Shown one piece after another: positions 31,185 through 43,184 of a DNA stretch of 64,000 nt. Origin of the DNA: Aquilaria yunnanensis (Eukaryota; Streptophyta; Magnoliopsida; Malvales; Thymelaeaceae); NCBI GenBank assembly GCA_039654915.1, contig CM077597.1:85872001-85936000 (forward strand). Direction: 5' to 3'. Position 1 is the first letter of the stretch, and each line of letters opens with the position of its first letter. The translations under genes were made by a program, and so were the position numbers. The notes under the pieces are model-generated. The model did not search any database and was not told where the DNA came from. It worked only from the letters and a program-made list of their open reading frames with translations.

Positions 31185-31570
31185 TGTTAAAACATCTAAC
31201 CTAAATTTTATTATTGTGGAAAGGTCTTATCAATATATAAAGCTTTCACTAACTCATTTTCTTGGTTCTATGTGATTTTCTTACTTAATGCGTCACCTCA
31301 AATGTAGGCCACTTCAACTCTGTCATATGAGTTATTTTCACACCCATCACGTATAGGTCATCTTGGCTCTATCACGTAAGTTAATTTTAGCAATGGTTGG
31401 GTAGTTTTGAACCTTAGGCTTTGATGACACATTAAAGCATCCAACTCAAAACTAATTGGTAATAATTATGTAAAGTCTTTACTAACCTTTTTTGTAGGCC
31501 ATAAGTGGTTCTCCCTCTTAACAATAACCACCAATTTAACAACCAATATGAGGATCACTTTAAATAGACC
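31185..31570. repeat. Imperfect direct repeat, possible decayed LTR-like unit
   Basis: The segments at about 31185-31275 and 31421-31510 share 'taaaacatctaacctaaa'/'taaagcatccaactcaaaa', then 'attggtaataatta'-like and 'aaagctttcactaac'-like parts. They are too diverged to classify. Confidence 0.3.
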
Positions 31571-31758
31571 CTAATGTAGGGATTCTAATATCTTATTTTT
31601 TGTTGCTAACTATAAAGATCATATGCAAAATAGTAATTCACATGGTGCTTCGGTACATATGCACATAATAAGAGAAAAAACAAACAAGTCTCTCCAGGAC
31701 TAAATACTAGTGTGAGATACGACGACGTTTGTCTCTATCGTTACATGGGTGGTTGGTA

Positions 31759-31763
31759 GCCAG
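31759..31763. repeat. Target-site duplication GCCAG (left) of TRIM
   Basis: It is repeated exactly at 32294-32298. Confidence 0.8.
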
Positions 31764-32293
31764 TGTAACACCCTCATATCCCACATGGGTGAATTGTGGG
31801 AAGCCTTATGTGGATATATAGGCTCTAATTCCATAACATAAACACCTAGCGCTTATTCTTTTCCAAAGGATAACCCATGTGGTGTGGGCAGGTGTTTCGT
31901 TGACCGGTTCTGGACTTGGGTTGTTACAGATGGTATCAGAGCCAACCCGGGACCACGATGGTGTGGCATAGTGGGTATGTACATGCATCGTCTACCGGGA
32001 TTGATCCTGGATTCGAGAGGCTACTTGGCCAGGGGCTAAGTAGTCCGATTAGAGAAGTTACGTGGTCCGGTGAACCAAGTAATCCAATTGACCCCAACGG
32101 GGACGTTGGGTACATAAGGGGGGGAGTTTGTAACACCCCCATATCCCACATGGGTGAATTGTAGGAAGCCTTATGTGGATATATAGGCTCCAATTCCATA
32201 ACGTAAACACTTAGCGCTTATTCTTTTCCAAAGGATAGCCCATGTGGTGTGGACGGGTGTTCCGTTGACCGGTTCTGGACTTGGGTCGTTACT
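31764..32293 (+). mobile_element. Complete TRIM (terminal-repeat retrotransposon in miniature)
   Basis: Two 165-bp LTRs (31764-31928 and 32129-32293, TGTAACACCC to GTTACA/GTTACT) flank a 200-bp interior. The PBS is TGGTATCAGAGC (31931-31942), complementary to tRNA-iMet, and the PPT is AAGGGGGGGAGTTT (about 32116-32128). GCCAG is duplicated on both sides. It encodes no protein, as is normal for TRIMs, and relies on other elements. I looked for the 5S-like segment of Cassandra TRIMs in the LTRs and did not see it. Confidence 0.9.
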
Positions 32294-33060
32294 GCCAGTT
32301 ATTACCAAAGTGTTAAATACTGTTACCACTAAATATACCGCACCCCAAATTTTTAAAATATATCTATGGTATATCACGCCGCATATCCGTTACTATTTTT
32401 ACGAAAAATAAATAAATGTTAGAATATTATTTTAAAATGAAATAAATTCAATAATTTTTTTACACATTTTATATGTATTCTAATTTTTCTCATCATAATT
32501 TGTCAAATATAAATAAAATATATATGATAGAAGATATTTTTTAATAAAAAAGTATAAAAAAATATTATATATATATAGAGAGAGAGAAAAATAAATAATA
32601 CTAAAAAAGAAACTAATCTATTGATATAAGAGAAAAAAATAATATTTTAATAATAACAATACATTTTCTAATATCACATTAAGTTTCTAAGTGGATAAAA
32701 GTAACCATTAAATTTTTATGTTAACTAAGAAAAATAACTAGAATAATAAAAGTAAATATTTATTTTGTGATATGTGTATTAATTATATTTTAATTTTTTA
32801 TATATTTATGATATTTTGATGTAAAATGTCAAAAAAAAATATCCACACGCACCTATGAAAAATAAAATACCGTTATATATACCTCACGGTATTTATGGTA
32901 TACTGTAATTTTTAGACAAATATATACAAAAAGTAAGCGATATGCAAAAAATTATGAAATAATAAGTAATAAAATGATAAAATATGAAAATATTTGTACC
33001 GCACCACTTACCCAAATAAACAGTATACCGCAGTATTTAATCACCAAGAACATGAATGGC
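32294..33060. mobile_element. Possible MITE with weak inverted ends
   Basis: 'gtgttaaatactg' near 32313 is matched in inverse by 'cagtatttaatcac' near 33030, and 'accgcacc' near both ends also appears. The interior is very AT-rich. The target duplication is unclear, so this is tentative. Confidence 0.3.
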
Positions 33061-33989
33061 AACCTTTGTCGTTTGGCAAGAGGCCGAGGCGGTTTTTTTT
33101 TTTTTAATTTTTTGAGAAAAAAATCATTTATATGTTATTATGGTGATAAATGGACAGGCTACAGTAGTTCACAAAAAAAAAATGGACAGGCTACAACTTC
33201 ATTGTCTTTTAATTTTTTGTCGCACTTTTTGATTTCAAACATTTATATCACTTTATTTCACTCTGACAACTTATTTCGAATTTTGTCCTTCTCCTTAAGT
33301 ATCTCATATATGTTAATGTTCTTCTCAGATATGAAAGGAAACATGCAAATTTAAACTGGATTTCAAGTTTCTAAGTTGATTAAAATTATTTGCTTATGAG
33401 GTATGCATTACGAGATATAGTTTTGGATAATTATTGCGATCTGAAGTTTGAATTTCCATAATAACTTAAAAATAATTGTGTTATTTGTGAACGATAATTT
33501 TGAAAAAGTATATATGATATATTTACATATTCCAATTATATTTATAAAAAAAGTGAAAAGCGATAAACCTTCTGGGAGGGATAGAGTATAAGATAGAGGG
33601 AGGAAAAAGTAAAATACACAGATATTCTTGTGAAAATGTGATTAACGTCAACAAACAACGTCATCCCAGGTATTTTTCCACAATGGTCAGTAGCATAGAG
33701 AGCTCATCATCATCATCATTATTATTATTATTATTATTATTTGATATAGAGTGAAGGATCTATTGTAAATTTTATTTAAAAAGAAGGGTTCATTAATTTT
33801 ACAAATTTTATTTTATTGTAAGTCCTATATACTCCTGTTGTCTCATGGAAGTTTGAGACTTTTTATCAAGTTTGTCGAGCTTACAATAAAATACAAAATA
33901 ATTCATTTGTCTGACTTTATCAAATTTGTCTAACTTTATCAAATTAATTATTTTGTCTGACTTACATTAAAGTCTGACTTATAATTAAT
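33061..33989. other. AT-rich intergenic, no gene
   Basis: It contains a CAT/TTA microsatellite at about 33704-33741 and several 'tttgtctgactt' repeats at 33910-33990. Confidence 0.5.
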
Positions 33990-34085
33990 TTGTCTGACCC
34001 CAGGCCGGAGGCACGGAACCGTCTGTCGTCGGGAGACCGGTAACCGGTGGCGCACGGTTTCGTTTGTCGTTTGGGTGGGCAAAAA
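33990..34085. repeat. Dispersed repeat, partial copy
   Basis: The stretch from 'gtctgaccccagg' through 'ggaggcacggaaccgtc' to 'cacggtttcgtttgtcgttt' matches the centre of 26955-27290. Confidence 0.6.
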
Positions 34086-34179
34086 ATTAAGGTTGACGTC
34101 TCTGAGGAAGAAGCAAGCGCAAATCAAGATTTATAAACACGAAAAATAGCACTTATCTTATCCTCTCTTATAAAAAGTG

Positions 34180-35290
34180 ATAGGTGAACCAAATGTTGAA
34201 TAATTTTTTAACCCTTACATTATAAATTGTTATATTCTTTTAATGAAACCCAGTTTTGTTATTATCTATTTAATTAGAATTATACTAGCATTAGAACACT
34301 AAAAGAGACTTTTAAGTTACCACTAAATTTTATTTTTTTGTTACAAATTTACCTACTTTTTATTCTATATTACAGAATCAAATATTATATATAAATTGAT
34401 AAATGCAATGCCACAGAAACTAGAAAAGTTGCATATAGACATAGCCACACAGGGAGATCCATTTCTAAATGAATTTGTATTACTATAAAAAATCTTCTCT
34501 ACAACAATAGCTCTCGAGTCTATGATATTGCTAGAGTGCTGTTTGATAACTGAAAAAGAGGTAAGACTAAATATTGTATTTGAAAATAAAATTTAAATAT
34601 ATGGCTAGACTCATGCTAAAGTTGTACTACTATAAAAATTATCTTCACATTAATTTTTTGTCAATTAATTTTTTCCACAATTTGGATGAGTATATAATAA
34701 TCTGTTATTGGTAAAACTCATACTAAAGTTTTAAATGAAAATATATAACAATTGTATATTAAAAAATAATGTTAGGTATAAAAACCATGTACTACAAATT
34801 TATGTAAGTGAATACTTTATAATAGTTCACCTAACATTTTTCTTTTACCCTAAAATTATAAGTTCTTTTAATCTTTTAATGATATACAAATTTTATGTTA
34901 TTTGATTAATTAAAGTTATGTTAATATGATGACCCTAAAAAGAGGGAAAGAAATATAATAAGATAGAGAAAAATGCAGACTAAGATGTGTTTAGTCTTTA
35001 GTCTTTTGAAAATTTACTATTTTGACTACTAAACTCACGTTAGCCACTAAACTTAGTTAATTTTAACAAGTATGACTTAAGTTTGTTCTATTATAAAAAA
35101 ATTGTCCATATCATATATAGTTTGTTAACTAATTTTTTTTTTGTCCAACCTGGATGAATATATACTGCAAAAGCTTACATATCTGGTTCATCTTAGAGCA
35201 ATCATATAATCCAAGTATGACTCAAGCACCTATTATGAAAAAATAAAAAAAAAATAATTATTGTAGCAAAGGTAAAAAAATTCCTTGGCA
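34180..35290. repeat. AT-rich dispersed repeat, diverged copy
   Basis: Blocks such as 'tgttattatctatttaatt', 'acactaaaa' and 'gcttacatatctggttcatctta' recur in the same order at 39115-39835 and 39836-40720. No coding sequence is recognised. Confidence 0.5.
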
Positions 35291-35563
35291 ATAAGGGGAC
35301 TTTTAGCAACATTTTTTTTTAACATTTTGCTTTTCCTTTATGGTCATCCCCTTTAGTATTGTAAGTTAAATTTGGCTAAATTAAATGATATGTCGTTAAA
35401 CTATACCCAACTTCACATATCTACTCATGAACTATTGAACATTGCAAACATAGTATTAAAGTAATGTCTTTGTAGCAAAATTGTCCCTTTGTCTGTCAAT
35501 GTTGATAAAATTTCAATAGTAGATTTAAAATGAGCCTCTGAACTCTAGGGCTATGGACACAAC
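35291..35563. other. AT-rich, no gene
   Basis: No feature was recognised. Confidence 0.5.
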
Positions 35564-37014
35564 CACTACTAAAAAATTGCCGATTTTCAATGGCCATTTC
35601 CAACAAGCTTCCTACTGGAAAGTTTGAATTTCCAATGCGAAACCATTGGAAACTAACATGTTGGAAATTTTCCAACTGCAAAAGAATTGACCGTTGCTAT
35701 TTCCAATGGCCTAACCATTGGAATATGAGCTGTTAAAATTTCCAATGACCTAACTTTAGGTAATAACTTTTATCAGTTGTTGGTTGATGGGTTTTGAAGT
35801 TGGAAAATCATTAACGGCTGAAGCCAATAGAAATTTCCAATAGCCTGGCCATTGGAAATTATTTTTAAAATAATAAAAAAATTTAAATAAAACCACAAAA
35901 TATATTTATATATTACTAAAATTATATATTTACTTAAATATTTTATACTTTATATTTTACTAAAAAATTTAAATAACTCCCAAATATTTTGTATTTTATA
36001 GTTACAAACAACTTAATTTTTACTAAAATTCTCAAAAATATTTTCACAATCTTAAATTAAAAAAAATAACCAAAATATTCACAAAAATTTAAAATATTCA
36101 CAAATCCAAAAATCACAAATTCAAAAATTTGAAAAATTCACAAATTCATCTAAATTCATCAAATTCACAAATTGAAAAATCACAAAAATTCATAAAAATT
36201 AAAAATTAAAAATTTCAAAATATTCATAAATTCATCGTAGATTCACAAATATTCACTAGAAATTCATATCAGAAATTCAAAAAACACAACAATAATCATT
36301 AGATCTACACAAAACAAAACTTTCAAAAATCAGCTCTGAAATAAAGAGATCAAGGATATCAGCCAGCCTGCAACAGGATGAGAATGTGAGCAAGTGGACG
36401 AATGGGCGATGGTGAAGAATGCAGTGAAACCGAAGAATTGCAAAATCAAAGCCCTTGGACCTCAATTCCACTGGGCTTTTCCATAGCCAAAGTGACTGAG
36501 GCCAAGATCTACTTGCCTTGGTTGATGTAGGTATGGTGATCGCTTCTTTTGCCAGTGGAAAATGAGGGAGAATTAACGGCAGGTGACGAGTGAGGACATT
36601 GGTCGCCGAGAAGCCAGAAGACCAATACGAACTGAGGCAGACTGAGGCAGGCCGTGAAGGGCTTGAAATGGCTAGGAAGCGAGGCTAAATGGCAAGGGAC
36701 TGCAAAGGGACAATGAGATGAGGTGAGACAAAAAGGGCTGAAAAATGAGGGAGGTGAGATAGAGAAGGCTAAAAGATGAGAGAAGCGATAGTGGTGAGAG
36801 AGATGAGAGATTTTGGCTGAAATTAGAGAGGTGAAGGAGGCTGAGAGATAGAGAAGGCTAGGGTTTGGTTGAAAGATGAGAGAGATGAAGGAGGGAAGAG
36901 ATAGGGAAGGCATATCATGCATATACAGGCTAGGTTATCATATATAAATATGGGACAATGAGGTCATGCCAAATACACACACACACACATAGATATTAAT
37001 AATAATAATAATGA

Positions 37015-37061
<47 letters not shown>

Positions 37062-37471
37062 GTTATCATAAAATATTTACAAAATACTACTTTACTTTAT
37101 AAAATAAACAAAAGCTTTAAAGGCCTGAATACCTTCAAACTGATGGAATTTTGACCCAAAAAATATGGCAGGAGAGTAAAGCTCTAATGGCACTTGTAGA
37201 GCACAAAATTCCGTTCGAAATGACATATTATGATAGTCATTATGATAATCATAGTAAAAGTTATATATTTTGGAAACCAAGGTTCATGTGCGACCTATGT
37301 TCATGATTTCTTCTTTGGTTTCGCTTGCTTAACCCGCCCCATGAACTCATCCACTAGACGCCCCACATCAAATTCTTTTCCCTTTGTTCCAATGGTTGTT
37401 TGTGTTGGAATTTTCCAACAATTTGGCTATTGAAAATTTGGCCATTAGAAAAAGGCCTGTTTTTAGTAGTG
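35564..37471. mobile_element. Second non-autonomous CACTA transposon
   Basis: The ends are CACTACTAAAAA and TTTTTAGTAGTG. Flanking bases are AAC and AAG, so the 3-bp duplication is imperfect. Subterminal units based on 'tttccaatggcc' and 'aaccattggaaa' line both ends. The interior order (AT-rich 'aaattcacaaa' region, purine-rich block at 36340-36930, TTA microsatellite at 36990-37060) parallels 27803-29791, so the two are related. No transposase is present. Confidence 0.75.
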
Positions 37472-39114
37472 AAGGCCCATTAAATATAAACTCGTGACAT
37501 ATAATCCTTCAAATAGCAAAAAATAATTGAAAAATAGAATAAAAAAATAAAAAATACCACAAATTTTATATGCACATTCCAAATTAAAGCATCTGACACA
37601 ATAAAGATCATCATATGTTACTTATAATTATCTTTGATGATGTTTTATTTCGAGCACCAACCTTAAAATGTCAGCACTGATAGACAGAATAGTAGTTTTG
37701 CTACAAAACATTACTTTGATCCTACTTTTGCAATAATCAATAATTCAATGGTAAATATGTGAAATATGGATACTTTAAGGGCAGATCATATAATTTAGCC
37801 GACAAAATTTGATTCTTAGCAATTAACTCTTTCTTATACTAAATAATATAAAGATTTGGAGTAATTTTTTTGTTGAATATTATATTTTATGTTAGGGCTT
37901 ATAGTGTTAAAGTAGTTTTGGAGTTGTTAAAAGATGACGTTAACAATTTTATGTTGTGATAGCAAGTTTAAAATGTTTTTTTTAATGAGACCAAAATTCA
38001 GTAATTTTATATCTATCATAGGTATAATTAGCACTATCATGACTCTAAAAGGCAAAGGGAAAAAAAAATTGGAAGTCCCTCGTGTACTTTCTAAAAAAAT
38101 AGACAAAAAGAAATTCACATGTTGACTCTATTTTTTAGCTTTAGTATATTTACTTAAAGTTATATAATAAGCATAGCTTTTAATAGAGAAAAAAATCTTA
38201 AATTGCCGTGAAAAGCTAAACTTGCAACCAATATGTCCTTAATTGATTAATATAGATTTTTGCAAATGTCCTTAAACACAAATTGTCAATTTTTCATATT
38301 TTTAAACTTGAATAAAGTACTCTAATTAGAACTTAAAAGTTTCAAAACACTTATAACTATTTCTATTTGAAATCAACGATTTACATCTAATAGAACTCAT
38401 AAAAAATACAAGTACATAAAAATGTTAGATGACCTTTTTATCCTTAAGTTATATTTTATTTTCCTCTTTCAAAGAGAATCAACTTTTTCATTCCCTATCA
38501 CTAAAATTATGAAAATAAAAAAAATTAGTGATTATTTTATATATTTTCTATAATTCTTTTTCCTACCGTTGACTTATTATATTGTAAGAATAATAAGTAA
38601 GACCAGATTTTTAAATCTCAGTAATGTGAGCATAATTTCAAAATCAATAGATAGGTATTAATTGTCCACAAAGATAAAAAAAATTATACAAGACTTGACC
38701 ACTATCTTTTGAACAATTACATTAACTCATTTCTAAGATAGAGAGTAGGTATAGATTTTGAAACCTCGGGTTCGAGTGTATTTGCTTTTATTAAAAATCA
38801 AGAGTAGAGTAATTAAGTTTTTTAGTAATGTATAATTACTTATGGTTACATGTCTTTGAAAAAACTCAATGTTTATTTACCAAGTCTATACATTGATATG
38901 ATGGCCCATGTTTGTGTCATACTTATTGAAATAAAATATTTTTTACTTGATTTTTTTATTGAATGTTCCACTTGTGAACTTACCTTGTGTCTTTTTTCTT
39001 TTGTTTCAGATAAAAGCTCAAAATATTTATTCAAAACTTATGCCTTATTCATTTTAATTTAAGTCAACTTCAAAATGGCTTATTTTTATTTTTTTACAAC
39101 CTTTTTACCTGGAA
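37472..39114. other. AT-rich intergenic, no gene
   Basis: Part of it (about 37760-37980, 'gtagttttggagttgttaaaagat') is repeated at about 40810-41050. No coding sequence was seen. Confidence 0.5.
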
Positions 39115-39835
39115 CCAAACAAATGTTGAACAACCTTTTTAGCCTTTATATTATAAGTTATTTTATTCTTTTAATGAAACCTAATTTTGTTATTATCTAT
39201 TTAATTGAAGTTCTATTAGCACTAGAATACTAAAATGAACCTTTAAGTTATCACTAAATTTTATTTTTTACTACAAACTTGCTCGTACTTGATTCTAAGT
39301 TACAGAATCAAGCATTGTATACAATTTTCTTTTGCGTTAATCTTACCTTTCATGGCTAAAACTCCTAGATTGCCGCTAAAGTTTTTTTTTTTTTTGGCCT
39401 CAATCATGTTGTCCTTGGTTCCATATTACTGTCAAATAATATTTCAAGTACAATAAATATCTTATAAAACTTAAAATTTAAGCCTAACAAGTATGGCCTA
39501 TGTTTATTTTACTATAAAAAATGACTTTAAATATAAAATTTGTTAATTAATTTTTTCTTCAACTAAGATGAATATATACTATATAAAAGCTTACATATTT
39601 GGTTCATCTTAGGGTAACAATATAATTCAAGTATAGCTAAGCACCTATTATGAAAAAAATAAAAAATTATCATATTAGCAAAAATCATTGGGAAAAATTT
39701 TAGGAAAAAAAATTTCTTTGCTGTTAAAATTAGTTATTTATATTATATGAAGAAGACTTTTTACAGTAATTGTATTTTTATATTTTCTTAATGTTTTAAA
39801 ATATTGGAAAGATTAGAAGAATTATTTTTTTTTTC
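39115..39835. repeat. AT-rich repeat, copy 1 of a near-tandem pair
   Basis: It begins with 'gttgaacaacctttttagcc' and includes 'cttaccttt' and 'catggctaaaactcctaga'. It is followed at once by a second copy with the same order of blocks. Confidence 0.6.
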
Positions 39836-40720
39836 ACATGGACATCCCTTACATTATAAATATTTTATTATTTTGAATGAAACACAATTTTTTCAACTAT
39901 CTATTTAATTGAAGTTATATTAGCATTAAAACACTAAAACAGATCCTTAAGTTGTGACTAAATTTTTTTTTTACTACAAACTTGCCCACACTTGATTCTA
40001 AATTACATAATCAAGTATTATATATAATTTCTTTTTGTGTTAATCTTATCCTTCATGGCCAAAACTCCTATATTTGCCACTAAAGTTTTTTTTCCCTTTT
40101 TTTTTGTTTTTTTTTTCATCAACACATGCTCCCTTGGTTCCATATTGCTATCAAATACAACCCCCATCCTACTTTTTTTTACTCCATTTGACTTTTTGGA
40201 TTAGTTTGACTTGAATTTATGCATATGATTTTTTGTTAGATAAATTTAAAAAATATATATTTAGAAACTATAGGTCTTGATTTATCATTCATATATAAAA
40301 CTACTTCATTTATAAACTAAAGTGTTAAAAATAAAAAATTATAGATTAATTACTAAAAAATGAATGGTGCAAAGAACTTGAAACAAATGGAGTAATATTT
40401 TGAGTACAATAAATATTTTATAAAAATTGAATTGCAACTTAAAAAGTATTGCCTAAGTTTGTTCCACTACATAAATGTCTTTGAATATAACATTTTTGTC
40501 AATTAATTTTTTCTAAAACTTGGATAAATATAAACTATATGATAGTTTACATATTTGGTCTATCTTAGAGCAATAACCTAATTCAAGTATGACTAAAGCA
40601 CCTATTACAAAAAAAAAAAAAAGAAACTATCATTGTAGCAAAGGTTGTTAGGAAAAATTTTACGGAATAAAATTCTTTGCTATTAGAATTAGTTGCTTTT
40701 ATTATAATAAGGGAAATTTC
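39836..40720. repeat. AT-rich repeat, copy 2, carrying a MITE insertion
   Basis: It parallels 39115-39835 and is interrupted by the MITE at 40182-40392. Confidence 0.6.
40182..40392. mobile_element. Stowaway/mariner-like MITE
   Basis: The 211-bp element has perfect 9-bp inverted ends (CTCCATTTG/CAAATGGAG) and TA on both sides. Its interior resembles the MITE at 26135-26368. Confidence 0.7.
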
Positions 40721-41063
40721 AACAACACCTATTTTTTACATTTTTCAATTTTCTAAAATTTTGGAAAAATCAGAAGAATAATTTTTTTGCATGCTAATCC
40801 TTGTTAATATTGCAACACAAATTTTTATTCTTGGTGACTAACTCTTTTTCTATACTAAATAATATGAGAATATTTTTTTCTTTTTAATTCTTTTTTATAA
40901 CCAATCAAATCTTACAAGTTGTATCAAACTAGAAGCAATTTTTATTTGAATATTATAGTTCATGGTTGAGGCCTGTAGCTTGGAAGTAGTTTTAGAGTTG
41001 TTAAAAGATAAAGTTAATAATTTTATATTGTGATTACAAAATTTTATTTTATCTGAAATAAAA

Positions 41064-43125
41064 TATTTGTCTTATTAGCCCTAAACATGATACTAGTGGG
41101 TTTATTCAAGTAGTCCTAACTTACTTATAACTTAATTCTTGCTACAAACGGTCCTAGTATGATACAGGTGCCAAACATACATCATATATCACAACATTAG
41201 AACCAAGCAACCAACCAACAAAATTACATCCTAGTGGAAGATAACTAAAATAAAATAAAACAAAACAAAATTTCTAGAAGAACTAAATAATTACCCTACC
41301 TATGTTTCCCATGCATTTAAAGATTTTATTTAGCCCAATTGTTTATTTAAAATTTATTATTTGAATTGATGCTTATTCTGGGCCTAAGAGGGCCCACAAG
41401 AACTAACTCATTCTTTCTCCTTACCTAGTATAGAATAACACAGCGAAACAAGGCAGTTTCCTAGAACGGTCATATAAAATGTTAGTAAGGTGAAAAATTA
41501 GAAAATATGCTAAACTTTGAAATTTTCCCAAATGGTACTTGGAAAGTTCACATTCTTGATATCTAGGCCGAAAATTTACCTAGTGGGAAAAAAGGGCCTT
41601 TAAGTGTCTTCGGTGGCCTTGTGCCTATTCAGGATCGTATTGGGTGCTTTCTTGATACTGATCCTAAAATTATAGTGGCTAACACATTGAGTTATATGCT
41701 CAATTAATGGCTGTAAAAATTGAACTTGGAAGAGAAAAATTTTATTTTGATTACCAATGAGTTTTGGGGATGTTTAGCACTTTAGGAGTCCAAAGAAGCA
41801 TTAAACATTTTAGTAAGGATTTCCTAGGCCACCATAACAACTTGGAAAACAAAGATAATGGACCTAACAAGGTTGTAAGGTTCAAAATCTTCAGCCAAAA
41901 ATAATTCAAAAAATGTTACAGTGGCTTACTAAGGCTCGAGTGCAAGTAGGGGTTCGATCGCATTGGGAATGAGTGTGCAAGCTTAGAATTTTGAATAATG
42001 AAATCCTAGAAATGAAATATAGAACAAAAATAAGGTATTTAGGTGCTGGAAACAAAAATAAAAGAGTGATTCTGAATCGTTTAGACTTACACAATTGAAT
42101 TCGCAATCGCTAGTGCACATAAGATTGCTTTTGGTGTTTGGATGCAGTTTCCTTTCAACTAAAAGAACCTAGGCAATAATAGGGAATTAAATAACATTCA
42201 AAATTACTTTCATGATGGAGAAATTAAGCCCAAAGGGCTAGACTTACACTGGTTCAAAAAAGAATGTGATCAAATTGAAAACGGAGCGGAGAGTGCAATG
42301 ATGATCTTTTGGTGTGATGTCTTCTTCTCCACTTTAATGAGCAAGACTAGGAACAATGGAGGAATGTTGAGGCTATCTAATTGGAAAAAAATAGGAGAGC
42401 AATATGTAGCCAAGGCTAGAACAAATTGGCAAGTATGGCAAGTTAGAGATTGGAGGCTAAGTTTTGTTGTTGTGGCGGCTATGCGAAGGAAAAGAATTAG
42501 AGAAGAGAAGGAATTGGCTTGGGCCTAGTTCCTACATAAATTCGGGCTCTTGGCTACATAGGAACATGGGGAGAAAAATGAAAAGGAGCAAGATAATATT
42601 CAATGTGATTTAATTAAAGAAAATAGAGATAAGGAGATGCTAAATTAAAATTTCAATTTCAATATTCTTAAGGTGTTGCGGCTATGTGTTTTGTAAATTA
42701 GAGATTAGGGTTAGTTGAGAAATTATTCTGTGCTACAAGAGCACGAACTTGGTTTAAATCGTACACGTGCGCAGGCTAAATTATTATAACCCTAAGCAAA
42801 CAAATTCAGAATGTAGTGAGACAAATTTCTTTTCACTTATTTTCGTGAGAAGAATCCAATAGTACTCTCAAATTTTCCATTCAATGCTCAATTGGGAAAA
42901 GGACAAAAATATCCTTAGCTTAAAGAAAATGACTTTGAGCTTCCGTCTTAGAATTTAATTTAATAACCACTAAAGGAATTATCTAAGAATCAAGATTCAT
43001 AGTTTTACATTAATTTTCTGAACTAATAGGTAAAATTACAAAAATACCTTTGAGGGCATAATGGTAATTTTAACATTTAAGGTAATTTGGTAATTTTCTT
43101 TTCCTTAATTTCTAGGGTTATTACA
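41064..43125 (-). repeat. Element B 3' LTR, truncated
   Basis: It aligns along its full length with 61332-63404 and with the right part of element C's LTRs. The inner end is TGTAATAACCC on the minus strand. Short frames inside it are not genes. Confidence 0.8.
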
Positions 43126-43184
43126 GTCTCTTTTCCTTAAAAGAAATTTGTAGTCAAATTTGAAAGAAGGTGCTAAGAAGTACC

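Noticed and set aside
31764..32293. Cassandra-type TRIM with a 5S rRNA-like promoter
   Set aside because: No 5S-like segment could be seen in the 165-bp LTRs.
31806..32377. Several frames across the TRIM
   Set aside because: They are translations of LTR and internal TRIM sequence; TRIMs have no coding capacity.
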